From NCBI GenBank assembly GCA_017462345.1, contig JAFTRI010000037.1:116326-180325 (forward strand): a stretch of 64,000 nt of DNA, read 5' to 3'. Shown in pieces: positions 1 through 8,913 of the stretch (the stretch's first letter is position 1; each line of letters begins with the position of its first letter). Below the pieces are notes generated by a model. It was not told the DNA's origin. It saw only the letters and a list, made by a program, of their open reading frames with translations, and ran no database searches. The translations under genes were made by a program, and so were the position numbers. Source of the stretch: Muribaculaceae bacterium. GTDB taxonomy: Bacteria; Bacteroidota; Bacteroidia; Bacteroidales; Muribaculaceae.

Positions 1-756
1 GTAATTGCCGGACAGGGAACAATAGGACTTGAAATAATCGATGAGATGCCCGATGTAGAGGCGGTTATAGTCCCGATAGGCGGAGGAGGGCTGATTTCAG
101 GTGTCGCGTTTGCCATCAAGTCAATCAAGCCGGAGGTGAAAATATACGGTGTACAAGCCGAAGGTGCCGCAAGCATGGCAACCTCCATCCATGACGGCAG
201 GATCAAGCATCTGCCCAATGTATCGACCATCGCCGACGGTATTGCCGTAAAAGAGCCGGGAGTGAACACATTTGACCTTTGCAGCCGTTATGTGGATGAC
301 ATCGTAACAGTAAGCGACGACGAGATAGCCGCAGCGATACTCACCCTTATCGAGCAGCAGAAACTGGTTGCCGAAGGAGCAGGAGCCGTATCGGTCGCAG
401 CAGCAATGTTTGACAAACTGCCCATTGAGGGGAAGAAAACCGTGTGTCTCGTTTCCGGCGGGAATATCGACGTGAGCATTCTCAGCCGCGTGATAACCCG
501 CGGGCTGACAAAGAGCGGACGCAACTGCTCGTTCACAATCGACCTGTATGACAAGCCGGGACAACTTTCGGCCGTATGCAACATAATAGCGCAACTTGGC
601 GGGAACATCATCTCGGTCACACATGAACGCACCAATGCCGGGACACAGATAAACGGTTGTACACTGCGCATCGTCATGGAGACACGCAACGCCGAACACA
701 TAGAGGAAATCAAGAACGGGCTGGCTAATGCAGGTTACAAGATGTTAATTTATTAA
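1..756 (+). CDS. ilvA: Threonine ammonia-lyase (threonine dehydratase), 3' part
   Basis: The reading frame is open from the first base, so the 5' end lies outside the window; about 251 C-terminal residues are present. The PLP-phosphate-binding glycine loop (VPIGGGGLISG, about residues 21-31 of the visible part) and the SGGNID segment mark a fold-type II PLP enzyme of the serine/threonine dehydratase family, which deaminates threonine to 2-oxobutanoate at the entry to isoleucine synthesis. The last 75 residues (from SFTIDLYDKPGQLSAV) look like an ACT domain, as in the roughly 400-residue single-ACT form, so allosteric control is likely. Catabolic or biosynthetic use cannot be decided without the upstream genes. 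A weak hairpin at 817-832 followed by T-rich sequence may end the transcript. Confidence 0.9.
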   Translation, partial: VIAGQGTIGLEIIDEMPDVEAVIVPIGGGGLISGVAFAIKSIKPEVKIYGVQAEGAASMATSIHDGRIKHLPNVSTIADGIAVKEPGVNTFDLCSRYVDDIVTVSDDEIAAAILTLIEQQKLVAEGAGAVSVAAAMFDKLPIEGKKTVCLVSGGNIDVSILSRVITRGLTKSGRNCSFTIDLYDKPGQLSAVCNIIAQLGGNIISVTHERTNAGTQINGCTLRIVMETRNAEHIEEIKNGLANAGYKMLIY

Positions 757-854
757 CCGTATATTCATCCATTTGTCGAAAAATCAGTCCCAAAAGGATT
801 ATATACTTTTCTTTTTCACTTTTTTATAAGTGTATTTTTGGAGCAATCGGAGGA

Positions 855-886
855 TTTGTTATAAGTTTGTAACAAAATAACCTTTA
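855..886 (+). promoter_or_regulatory. Candidate promoter of the RND efflux operon
   Basis: TTTG at 855-858 is followed 20 bases later by AACCTTTA at 879-886, a near match to the Bacteroidota -33/-7 pattern (TTTG, then TAnnTTTG). The predicted start of transcription is about 10 bases before the ATG at 905, so the leader would be very short. Confidence 0.4.
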
Positions 887-904
887 CGATTCATTTCAAC
901 ATTT

Positions 905-2377
905 ATGAGATTCAACCATTTAGGGGCGGTTATCGTTTCTTTGGCTGTACTTACTCCATCTATCACGACAGCTCAGGAAACGGCAACAACCGACACGCTC
1001 ACGTTATCGCTCGACCGGTGCATTGCCATCGCCCTCAGTGATAACCCGACAATCAAAGTTGCCGACATGGAGATAGAACGCGTCGACTACTCCAAGAAAG
1101 AGGTAATAGGACAATTGCTTCCGTCAATCAGTTTCGGAGCGACATATAACCGTACACTGGCAAAGCAAGTCACCTATATGAACATGGATGCATTCAAGGG
1201 TATGGGCAGTTCCTCAAGCAACAACGAAAGTTCAGAGGGAGAAAATGCAGAAAGCCAGGAAAGCGGCCAGTCAAACGCGTCATCGGCAACCGGCTCAAGC
1301 GGTAACTCCGGCATAAAAATGGGGCTTGACAACTCCTATTCTGTAGGGTTCTCCGCATCGCTCCCCCTCATCGCTCCCCAGCTATGGAAATCGCTCAAGC
1401 TCAGCGACAGCCAGATATTGCAGAACGTGGAAGCGGCACGCCAGTCCCGTCTCTCACTGATAAATTCGGTAAAAACAGCCTATTACACCTTGCTGCTTGC
1501 CGAGGACTCCTACAATGTGATACTGGAAAGCTATGAAAATGCCAAGTTCAACCACGATGTCTATAAAAAGAAATTCCAAGTAGGTTCGGCATCGGAATAC
1601 GACGTACTGCGTTCTTCCGTAGCCCTAAAAAATGTGGAACCGGAACTGATGCAAGCCGAAATATCGATCAAACAGGCACGTCTGCAACTGCAGATACTCA
1701 TGGGAATGAGCTGTACAATCCCCATCAAGGCAACAACCACGCTCGCCGACTATGAAAAAGACATGTATGCGCAGACACTGTCAATAGACCGGTCAATCGA
1801 AGGCAATACCGACCTGCGTATGCTCGACATACAGACCCGTTCACTGCGGGATGCACTGTCGATACAGAAGATGTCGTTGCTGCCAACACTTGCCCTCACG
1901 GCCAACTATAACTGGACATCCATGTCAAACGGGACTCCGTTCAAAGACCTGAGATGGAATCCCTATTCCATGGTGGGTCTCACTCTCTCGATACCGCTCT
2001 TTGAAGGAGGACAACGATACTCACGCATAAAACAGGCACAGATTCAGGTCGACGAGATGAAATGGCAGCGTGAGAACCTTGAGCGCTCAGTGAACATGCA
2101 GGTAGATCTTGCCATAGACAACATACACATGAATGTCAAGCAGATAGCCTCAACATCCGAGAGCGTGAAAGAAGCCGATAAAGCCCATGACATAATGGAA
2201 AAGAGTTTCGAGATAGGTGCAGCGTCATATCTCGATCTAAGGGACTCGGAACTTGCGCTTACACGCGCACGCCTCGCCTACTACCAGTCAATATTCAACT
2301 ACTTAGTTGCACATAGTGAGCTTGAACTGCTCCTTGGCAACGCCGATGTCGAAAAATATACAACCGAAACAGAATAA
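905..2377 (+). CDS. TolC-family outer membrane efflux channel
   Basis: A 490-residue protein with a Sec signal peptide (about residues 1-23, ending TTAQ) and two TolC/OEP repeats rich in long helices; the second begins near residue 300 (DLRMLDIQTRSLRDAL). It should form the trimeric outer-membrane exit duct for the RND pump encoded downstream. Residues about 101-136 are an unusual Ser/Asn/Glu/Gly-rich segment directly after the first barrel strand (PSISFGATYNRT), where TolC proteins have their first extracellular loop, so a surface-exposed low-complexity loop is likely. The gene starts a tight operon: only 15 bases separate it from the adaptor gene. The substrate of the pump cannot be told from sequence. 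Confidence 0.93.
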   Translation: MRFNHLGAVIVSLAVLTPSITTAQETATTDTLTLSLDRCIAIALSDNPTIKVADMEIERVDYSKKEVIGQLLPSISFGATYNRTLAKQVTYMNMDAFKGMGSSSSNNESSEGENAESQESGQSNASSATGSSGNSGIKMGLDNSYSVGFSASLPLIAPQLWKSLKLSDSQILQNVEAARQSRLSLINSVKTAYYTLLLAEDSYNVILESYENAKFNHDVYKKKFQVGSASEYDVLRSSVALKNVEPELMQAEISIKQARLQLQILMGMSCTIPIKATTTLADYEKDMYAQTLSIDRSIEGNTDLRMLDIQTRSLRDALSIQKMSLLPTLALTANYNWTSMSNGTPFKDLRWNPYSMVGLTLSIPLFEGGQRYSRIKQAQIQVDEMKWQRENLERSVNMQVDLAIDNIHMNVKQIASTSESVKEADKAHDIMEKSFEIGAASYLDLRDSELALTRARLAYYQSIFNYLVAHSELELLLGNADVEKYTTETE

Positions 2378-2392
2378 AATCACCAACCAACT

Positions 2393-3424
2393 ATGCACTC
2401 AATAAAATTCTATTTTCAAGCAGCAACAATCGCCTTCTGCGCAACAGCCATAATATCATGCGGCAGCGGCGAGAAAGAAACGCGAGCCTCCAATACCACA
2501 GAAGAACTGCCAAAGGTCGAAATCAAGCAGGTACACCTGCAGGATGTGGCTCAAATCGCGGAATACACCGCGACAGTAGAGGCCTATAAAACCAACAATA
2601 TAACCACATCGACAGCCAACCGTATCAAGGAGATACTTGTTGATGTAGGTTCGCAGGTCACTAAGGGACAACGCCTTGTCATCCTTGACAATGTCAACAT
2701 CGAACAGATGAAAGTACGCCTTGACAATACCGAACGGGAATACAACCGTGCGGTAGAACTGCTCAGGATAGGAGGCGGTACACAACAGGCCGTCGACCAG
2801 CTCAAGACCGAACTCGATGCAAGCCGTCGCCAGTACACCAACATGGTTGAGAATACCGAACTCGTCTCACCAATCACAGGTGTTGTCACTGCCCGTAACT
2901 ATGATCCGGGAGACATGACAAGTGCGCAGCCAATACTCACCATCGAACAGGTGCGCCCAGTAAAAGTAATGGTCAATGTTTCGGAAGTGGATTACACCAA
3001 AGTCAAGAAAGGGATGAAAGTCAGCGTGAAGCTGGATGTCTACGGAGAAGAGACATTCTCCGGAACAGTCGAGCGCATCTACCCGACAATCGATCCCACT
3101 ACCCGCACATTCACCGTGGAAATCAATATTCCAAACAACGATGAGCGCATACGCCCCGGAATGTTCGCCCGCGTGGAAATGAACTTCGGTTCAGCCAACC
3201 GCGTTGTCGTGCCCGACCGTGCAATCGTCAAACAATCAGGCTCGGGCAACAAATATGTCTACGTCTACAAGGATGGAAAAGTATCATTCAACAAGGTCGA
3301 ACTCGGACAACGCCTTGACGATGCCTACGAACTCTTATCAGGCATAGAAAACGGGGCAGACGTGGTAATCACCGGACAGTCACGTCTGGCCGACGGTGCA
3401 GCAGTAGAAGTAATCAACAAGTAA
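2393..3424 (+). CDS. RND efflux periplasmic adaptor (membrane fusion lipoprotein)
   Basis: A 343-residue adaptor subunit of the HlyD/AcrA type. The N-terminus carries a lipobox (ATAIISC, Cys about residue 23), so the protein is probably lipid-anchored facing the periplasm. Visible order: lipoyl/barrel-sandwich half (VDVGSQVTKGQRLVILDN), a short coiled-coil hairpin (about 105-145), the second lipoyl half (LVSPITGVVTARNYDPGD), beta-barrel (KVMVNVSEVDYTKVKKGMKVSV), and the membrane-proximal domain (VVPDRAIVKQSG). It bridges the inner-membrane pump and the TolC duct. It lies 15 bases after the TolC gene and 34 before the permease gene, which fits one transcript. Confidence 0.95.
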   Translation: MHSIKFYFQAATIAFCATAIISCGSGEKETRASNTTEELPKVEIKQVHLQDVAQIAEYTATVEAYKTNNITTSTANRIKEILVDVGSQVTKGQRLVILDNVNIEQMKVRLDNTEREYNRAVELLRIGGGTQQAVDQLKTELDASRRQYTNMVENTELVSPITGVVTARNYDPGDMTSAQPILTIEQVRPVKVMVNVSEVDYTKVKKGMKVSVKLDVYGEETFSGTVERIYPTIDPTTRTFTVEINIPNNDERIRPGMFARVEMNFGSANRVVVPDRAIVKQSGSGNKYVYVYKDGKVSFNKVELGQRLDDAYELLSGIENGADVVITGQSRLADGAAVEVINK

Positions 3425-3458
3425 TCATAATTCATCCCATCAGGCAAACGATAACAAT

Positions 3459-6400
3459 ATGAGTTTATATGCAAGCGCGGTGAAACGTCCCATCATGACC
3501 ACATTGTGTTTTGTGGCCGTTGCAATCATGGGACTTTTTTCCTTATCGACACTCCCCATAGACCTTTACCCTGACATCGATACCAATACCATCATGGTAA
3601 TGACCACTTACCAGGGCGCAAGTGCACAGGACATCGAGCAGAACGTTACCCGTCCGCTCGAAAACACCCTCAACTCAGTTGAGCACCTGAAGCACATTTC
3701 CTCAAAATCACGTGAGAACATCTCGGTTATCACACTTGAGTTTGAATACGGATACGACATCGACGTGTTGACCAACGACGTGCGAGACAAGCTCGACATG
3801 GTGGAAAGCTCGCTTCCCGATGATGCAGAAAATCCCATCATCTTCAAGTTCAGCACCGACATGATTCCCATCATCCTGCTCTCGGTACAGGCCGATGAGA
3901 GTATGCCGGGACTCTACAAGATCCTTGACGATGCCGTAGCCAATCCTCTCGCCAGGGTCAACGGAGTGGGCTCGGTGTCAATCTCCGGCGCACCCAAACG
4001 CGAAATCCATGTCTATGTCGACCCTGTGAGATTAGAGGCCTACAACCTCTCCATAGAAACGATCTCGGCACTGATAGCAGCAGAAAACCGCAACATCCCC
4101 GGAGGCTCATTCGACATAGGCTCTGACACCTACTCCCTACGCGTACAAGGAGAGTTCACCTCATCGGACCAGATGAAAAACATCGTAGTGGGTTCAGTAG
4201 GAGGCAAGAACATTTATCTGCATGACGTGGCACGCATAGACGACTCCCTTGAGGAACGCGCCCAACAGACATACACCGACGGGAATAAAGGCGCAATGAT
4301 TATCGTCCAGAAGCAATCGGGAGCCAACTCGGTAGAAATCTCCAACAAAGTGCTCAAGATGCTTCCCGACCTACAAAAACGTCTACCAAGCGACGTGAAA
4401 CTCGGAATCATCGTCGACACATCCGACAATATACGCAACACCATCGCCTCACTTGTCGAGACAGTCCTCTACGCATTGCTGTTTGTCGTAATCGTCGTGT
4501 TCTGCTTCCTCGGACGTTGGCGTGCGACAATGATTATATGTATCACAATTCCCATTTCATTGATCGCCTCATTCATATACCTTGCGATAACAGGGACGAG
4601 CCTCAACATCGTGTCGCTGTCGTCACTGTCGATCTCCATAGGTATGGTCGTGGATGACGCCATTGTGGTACTTGAAAACGTAACCACCCACATCGAGCGT
4701 GGCAGTGACCCGAAACAGGCAGCGGTACACGGCACCAATGAGGTGGCAATATCAGTTATCGCATCCACGCTCACCCTCATCGCCGTATTCTTCCCGCTGA
4801 CACTTGTGACCGGCATGACCGGAGTGTTGTTCCAGCAATTGGGATGGATGGTCACAATAATGATGATAATATCCACCGTATGCGCATTGACGCTTACCCC
4901 CATGCTCTGCTCACAGATGCTCCGCAAGGATGTAAAGCATGGAAAAATGTACACCCTGCTTTTCACCCCGATAAACAATGCCCTCGATGCTCTTGACCGT
5001 GCATACGGCCGGTCACTAAACTTTGTGGTGACACATAAAGTCTCATCAATAATCGTCTGTACGGCAATCTTTCTCGCGTCAATATTCCTTCTGCGCTTTG
5101 TTGGAACGGAGTTCTTCCCTACTGCCGACGACGGACGTCTCGGAGTCAGCCTTGAGCTACCCATCGGTACCCGCGTGGAAATTGCCGCCGAGGTAACAGA
5201 ACGCTTAGCCCGGGAATGGAGGGAAAAATATCCCGAGATCAAATCACTCAACTACACCACAGGACAGGCATCGAGCGACAACACCTACGCATCACTGCAG
5301 GACAACGGCACCCACATCGTGTCAATGAACATCAAGTTGCTTGACCCGGGAGAGCGTGAACGAGGAATCATCGAAATAGCCGAGCTCATGCGCCAGGATC
5401 TCAAGAATTATCCCGAGTTCAAGAAACAGCAGGTCAACGTGGGCGGTAGCCGTGGTTCAGGCATGAGCGGACAGTCAACTATCGACTACGAGATATACGG
5501 ATATAACTTCGAAGAGACCGACTCTGTGGCACAAAGGCTGAAACGTGTGCTCGAAGGGATCAAAGGGACTGCCGACATTATCATATCCCGTTCGGACTAC
5601 CAACCTGAATACCAGGTGGACTTTGACCGGGAAAAACTTGCCATATACGGCCTGAATCTACAGACGGCCGCCAACTATCTCCGCAACCGCATCAACGGCA
5701 GTCTTGCATCACAATATCGCGAGGACGGTGAAGAATATGACATCAAGGTGATGTATGCCCCCGAGCACCGTACATCCATTGCCGACATCGAGAATATACT
5801 CATATACAATGCGGCAGGACAAGGCATACGCATAAAGGATGTGGGCAAAGTCGTCGAACGTTTCACACCTCCCACTATCGAGCGTAAGGACCGTGAACGC
5901 ATCATTACAGTCTCCACCGTCGTTTCAGGCGTTCCGATGAGCGAGGTCGTCACTGCATCACAAGCCGAGATAGACCGGATGGATCTGCCTCAGGGAGTGA
6001 ACATCTCCATCGCCGGAAGCTACGAGGACCAACAGGATTCATTCTCTGACCTTCTCATGCTCGGTGTCCTGATTATCATACTCGTCTATATCGTGATGGC
6101 GGCACAGTTTGAGTCATACGTCTACCCCGGCATCATCATGACCTCGCTTCCGTTTGCATTCACCGGGGTATTCCTGTTACTGTTCCTCACCGGACATAAC
6201 CTCAACGTCATGTCGATGATCGGTGCAATCATGCTCATCGGTATCGTAGTGAAGAACGGTATCGTGCTGATCGACTATATAACACTTAACCGTGAACGCG
6301 GCATGTCGATACGCTCAGCTGTGGTAAACGGCGGAGAATCACGTCTGCGTCCCATCATCATGACTGCGTTGACGACAATCCTCGGCATGGTACCGATGGC

Positions 6401-6590
6401 CGTAAGTTCCGGTCAAGGTGCCGAAATGTGGCAGCCGATGGGTGTCGCCGTTATCGGCGGTCTTACATTCTCGACACTGCTGACCCTGTTCTACGTGCCG
6501 GCAATGTACTGCATGTTCGCAGCCGTCGGTGTCAAACGCAACCGCAAAGCAATACGCAAGTCTCTCATCAAGTCTCAAAACCAAGAATAA
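3459..6590 (+). CDS. RND multidrug efflux transporter, inner-membrane pump
   Basis: A 1043-residue protein of full AcrB/MexB length with twelve predicted membrane helices in two homologous halves. Recognisable features: TM1 start (VKRPIMTTLCFVAVAIMGL), porter-domain sequence LPIDLYPDIDTNTIMV, and the TM4 proton-relay aspartate pair in SIGMVVDDAIVVLENV; the C-terminal half has the matching GIVVKNGIVLIDY. It uses the proton gradient to export hydrophobic compounds through the adaptor and TolC encoded just upstream. The permease is followed by the small transporter-associated gene with one base between stop and ATG, showing translational coupling. Sequence places it in the hydrophobe/amphiphile efflux (HAE) group rather than the heavy-metal (CusA) group. 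Confidence 0.96.
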   Translation: MSLYASAVKRPIMTTLCFVAVAIMGLFSLSTLPIDLYPDIDTNTIMVMTTYQGASAQDIEQNVTRPLENTLNSVEHLKHISSKSRENISVITLEFEYGYDIDVLTNDVRDKLDMVESSLPDDAENPIIFKFSTDMIPIILLSVQADESMPGLYKILDDAVANPLARVNGVGSVSISGAPKREIHVYVDPVRLEAYNLSIETISALIAAENRNIPGGSFDIGSDTYSLRVQGEFTSSDQMKNIVVGSVGGKNIYLHDVARIDDSLEERAQQTYTDGNKGAMIIVQKQSGANSVEISNKVLKMLPDLQKRLPSDVKLGIIVDTSDNIRNTIASLVETVLYALLFVVIVVFCFLGRWRATMIICITIPISLIASFIYLAITGTSLNIVSLSSLSISIGMVVDDAIVVLENVTTHIERGSDPKQAAVHGTNEVAISVIASTLTLIAVFFPLTLVTGMTGVLFQQLGWMVTIMMIISTVCALTLTPMLCSQMLRKDVKHGKMYTLLFTPINNALDALDRAYGRSLNFVVTHKVSSIIVCTAIFLASIFLLRFVGTEFFPTADDGRLGVSLELPIGTRVEIAAEVTERLAREWREKYPEIKSLNYTTGQASSDNTYASLQDNGTHIVSMNIKLLDPGERERGIIEIAELMRQDLKNYPEFKKQQVNVGGSRGSGMSGQSTIDYEIYGYNFEETDSVAQRLKRVLEGIKGTADIIISRSDYQPEYQVDFDREKLAIYGLNLQTAANYLRNRINGSLASQYREDGEEYDIKVMYAPEHRTSIADIENILIYNAAGQGIRIKDVGKVVERFTPPTIERKDRERIITVSTVVSGVPMSEVVTASQAEIDRMDLPQGVNISIAGSYEDQQDSFSDLLMLGVLIIILVYIVMAAQFESYVYPGIIMTSLPFAFTGVFLLLFLTGHNLNVMSMIGAIMLIGIVVKNGIVLIDYITLNRERGMSIRSAVVNGGESRLRPIIMTALTTILGMVPMAVSSGQGAEMWQPMGVAVIGGLTFSTLLTLFYVPAMYCMFAAVGVKRNRKAIRKSLIKSQNQE

Positions 6591-6591
6591 C

Positions 6592-6885
6592 ATGAAATCA
6601 ATATTCATAGCCTTTGACCAAGCATACTATGACCGCATAGTCGACATGCTCGAAAGGAACAATTGTCGCGGTTTCACGGCATGGCAGGAAGTACAGGGCC
6701 GCGGAAGCGACAAGGGAGAGCCCCACTATGGCTCACACGCGTGGCCGTCACTTGCCTCGGCAATAATCACCATCGTAGAGGACTCCAGAGTTGACAGCAT
6801 TCTGGAAAAGCTTCATCAGATGGACGCAGCCACGCCAAAACTCGGTCTCAGGGCATTTGTCTGGAATATCGAGCAATCGATTTAA
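6592..6885 (+). CDS. PG0541-family transporter-associated protein (PII-like)
   Basis: A 97-residue soluble protein starting at the ATG one base after the RND permease stop; a longer open frame from 6529 overlaps the permease and is rejected. Sequence and context match the PG0541 family, small proteins of Bacteroidota and other phyla found next to RND pumps and resembling nitrogen-regulatory PII proteins in size and ferredoxin-like pattern: KSIFIAFDQAYYDRIVDMLE, a central loop (WQEVQGRGSDKGEPHYGSHA) in the place of the PII T-loop, and a final strand. Its function is not established. A regulatory or trimeric ligand-sensing partner of the pump is an inference from fold resemblance and strict gene coupling. 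Confidence 0.8.
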   Translation: MKSIFIAFDQAYYDRIVDMLERNNCRGFTAWQEVQGRGSDKGEPHYGSHAWPSLASAIITIVEDSRVDSILEKLHQMDAATPKLGLRAFVWNIEQSI

Positions 6886-6909
6886 CCGCGATCGATTTTA
6901 CGAAATAAA

Positions 6910-6941
6910 TTTGCACAGTTCGGTGCAAAGCATTACCTTTG
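6910..6941 (+). promoter_or_regulatory. Promoter of tRNA-Leu(UAG)
   Basis: TTTG (6910-6913), a 20-base spacer and TACCTTTG (6934-6941) match the Bacteroidota primary sigma factor consensus exactly. The mature tRNA starts 14 bases after the -7 box. Confidence 0.8.
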
Positions 6942-6954
6942 CACCGTTTCTTTT

Positions 6955-7039
6955 GCGCACGTGGCGTAATTGGTAGCCGCGCTAGACTTAGGATCTAGTG
7001 TCGTGAGACGTGGGGGTTCGAGTCCCTTCGTGCGCACCA
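6955..7039 (+). tRNA. tRNA-Leu (anticodon UAG)
   Basis: A class II tRNA of 85 bases with encoded CCA. The acceptor arm GCGCACG pairs with CGTGCGC. The anticodon stem (CTAGA/TCTAG) encloses a loop with TAG. A long variable arm (TGTCGTGAGACG) precedes the T arm GGGGGTTCGAGTCCC. It decodes CUA/CUG-type leucine codons. Confidence 0.97.
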
Positions 7040-7048
7040 ACAATGAGA

Positions 7049-7080
7049 GGGGGTGTCTCAAAACGAGACACCCCCTTGTT
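7049..7080 (+). terminator. Intrinsic terminator after tRNA-Leu(UAG)
   Basis: A perfect 11-bp stem, GGGGGTGTCTC paired with GAGACACCCCC around the loop AAAAC, begins 10 bases after the tRNA CCA and is followed by TTGTTGT. It also separates the tRNA from the convergent minus-strand gene. Confidence 0.8.
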
Positions 7081-7102
7081 GTATCTGTATCGCGATAAGG
7101 GA

Positions 7103-8002
7103 TCAGTTGCCGTAGGTGAGGGTCGTGTAGTAACGCAGGTGTCCCCCGGGGGAATATTGCGGGCCGAACTCAAGCGATATATATCCGTTGTCATATCCGA
7201 ACCACGTTGCAAGACGACTGCCGTTGGCAGCACTATAGCTGACAGGATTACCGTATTGCGAGACCAGTGTCCGGTACAACCTGTTGTAACGCATCTCGTC
7301 ACGATAGCTTGTCGAATAGCTGAATTGAGAACCGACAAGACCGCCGGAGCTGTAATACAGCGTGGCATCAGGCCACACGAGCGACATTGCCGACACATTG
7401 CGCAGATACACAACATCTTCCCCATAGCCGTCGACCGTATATCCGCTGTTGCACAGATAATCTACCGAAATGCCTATTGCAGTACCGAATGTAAGACCCA
7501 ATATCCCATGCACTACCGGACATCCGTGATAAGGGCGGAAAGACGGCGGGGGCAACGGGCGGGAATAGCGTCTTACCGGTGGACGGTGAGGACGTGCCGG
7601 AGGAGCCATGCGTGCCGGACGCGGATTGCGATGAGGGGCATAACCGTGCCTACGGTCACGATGTGCTCCCGAAGCCGTACCATGCGACGGTGCAGAAGGA
7701 CGATTACCGTGCCCTTGCCGTGGAGCGTCATTACGGGACGGAGCGGCTGCAGGAACACCATCTGACGGACGACGTGAACCGGATACACGACCCTGTTCCC
7801 GACCGGGTTGTGAGCCTCCTGACCTGCCACTGTTACGCACCGGAGCTACACGTGCGGCAGATGATGATGACTGCCGGTGTGAGCCGGAAGTGGTTGACGG
7901 ACGTGAGCCGTTGGTTCTCCGGTTGCGCTGTGCATCCACCGGAGGCACAACCAATATTCCGCATATAAATGCAATGGATATGGCTTTAAGGAATCGTCTC
8001 AT
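7103..8002 (-). CDS. Secreted Arg/Pro/Ser-rich protein with a C-terminal globular domain, function unknown
   Basis: A 299-residue protein with a signal peptide (about residues 1-24, cleavage after VDA). Residues about 25-155 are a very basic low-complexity segment rich in Arg, Pro, Ser, Gly and His (for example RPARMAPPARPHRPPVRRYS). There follows a short hydrophobic, glycine-containing stretch (HGILGLTFGTAIGISVDYLC, about 165-184) and a Tyr/Ser-rich C-terminal domain of about 115 residues (DVVYLRNVSAMSLVWPDATL onward). The gene is unusually GC-rich for the window. I do not recognise the family. The architecture, a disordered cationic linker plus a compact tail, would suit an envelope protein that contacts an anionic polymer or membrane; that is inference only. 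It is convergent with tRNA-Leu and divergent from pyrE. Confidence 0.75.
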   Translation of the reverse strand: MRRFLKAISIAFICGILVVPPVDAQRNRRTNGSRPSTTSGSHRQSSSSAARVAPVRNSGRSGGSQPGREQGRVSGSRRPSDGVPAAAPSRNDAPRQGHGNRPSAPSHGTASGAHRDRRHGYAPHRNPRPARMAPPARPHRPPVRRYSRPLPPPSFRPYHGCPVVHGILGLTFGTAIGISVDYLCNSGYTVDGYGEDVVYLRNVSAMSLVWPDATLYYSSGGLVGSQFSYSTSYRDEMRYNRLYRTLVSQYGNPVSYSAANGSRLATWFGYDNGYISLEFGPQYSPGGHLRYYTTLTYGN

Positions 8003-8040
8003 AACTGATAATTTTATAGGTTATTTTTCTCATTAGAGCC

Positions 8041-8075
8041 TAAATTTACCGATTAGCTTAATCCCGATGGTCAAA
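8041..8075 (-). promoter_or_regulatory. Candidate promoter of the Arg/Pro-rich secreted protein gene
   Basis: On the minus strand TTTG (8075-8072) and TAAATTTA (8048-8041) are separated by 23 bases, a loose match to the -33/-7 pattern, about 40 bases upstream of the start codon at 8002. Confidence 0.3.
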
Positions 8076-8197
8076 TACGCCGAATTTTCGACTTTTGTAC
8101 CAGTATTAATGCAAATATAACAAAAAATGCCGGCATTCCATAGCCTGTGAGGCACAGCGGATTCCAGTATTTTTACGCAATAAAAATGTTGTATAAT

Positions 8198-8228
8198 TTG
8201 CATTTGCTCCCACCGTGCATTAATTTTG
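8198..8228 (+). promoter_or_regulatory. Promoter of the pyrE-argH operon
   Basis: TTTG (8198-8201), a 19-base spacer and TAATTTTG (8221-8228) match the Bacteroidota -33/-7 consensus. The ATG of pyrE lies 34 bases after the -7 box. Confidence 0.65.
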
Positions 8229-8262
8229 TAACTAATTTAGAACATCATAATCCAAGACTATC

Positions 8263-8901
8263 ATGAAACAGCTAAACCGTATTCTGGCCGAGAAGCTTCT
8301 ACGCATCAGTGCAATAAAACTTCAACCCGAGAACCCGTTCGTATGGGCATCGGGCTGGAATTCACCGATATACACCGACAACCGCAAGACACTGTCATAT
8401 CCCGACATACGCAGTTTCATCAAAGTCGAGCTATGCCGCCTCATCATGGAAAACTTCAAGGAGGTAGACGCAATAGCCGGAGTCGCCACCGGAGCAATCG
8501 CACAAGGCGCATTGGTAGCTGACACATTAGGGCTTCCATACGTGTACGTGCGTTCAACCCCTAAAGACCACGGGCTCGAAAACCTCATCGAGGGCAACCT
8601 GCAACCGGGACAGAAAGTAGTTGTCATCGAAGACCTCATCTCAACCGGAGGAAGCAGTCTGAAAGCCGTACAGGCTATACGTGCGGCAGGATGCGAGGTA
8701 GCAGGAATGGCTGCAATATTCACCTACGGATTCCCTGTGGCAGAAAAGAGTTTCCGCGATGCCGGCGTTAAGCTTTATACCCTCAGCAACTACAATGCGA
8801 TGCTTGAGGCCGCACTCGAAACCAACTATATCAAGCCCGAAGACATAGAAACCCTGAAAGAATGGCGCAAGGATCCGTCAATATGGGTCCCAAACAAATA
8901 A
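8263..8901 (+). CDS. pyrE: Orotate phosphoribosyltransferase
   Basis: A 212-residue type I phosphoribosyltransferase that joins orotate to PRPP to give orotidine 5'-phosphate in UMP synthesis. The PRPP loop is visible as VVVIEDLISTGGSS (about residues 125-138), and the catalytic-loop lysine and substrate motifs (WNSPIYTDNRKTLSYP, YVRSTPKDHGLENLIEG) fit bacterial PyrE. It is first in a four-gene run with gaps of 12 and 18 bases and a 4-base overlap, suggesting one transcript with argH. Pyrimidine and arginine synthesis share carbamoyl phosphate, so co-expression would make metabolic sense; that is inference. Confidence 0.95.
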   Translation: MKQLNRILAEKLLRISAIKLQPENPFVWASGWNSPIYTDNRKTLSYPDIRSFIKVELCRLIMENFKEVDAIAGVATGAIAQGALVADTLGLPYVYVRSTPKDHGLENLIEGNLQPGQKVVVIEDLISTGGSSLKAVQAIRAAGCEVAGMAAIFTYGFPVAEKSFRDAGVKLYTLSNYNAMLEAALETNYIKPEDIETLKEWRKDPSIWVPNK

Positions 8902-8913
8902 AAAATATCACCG

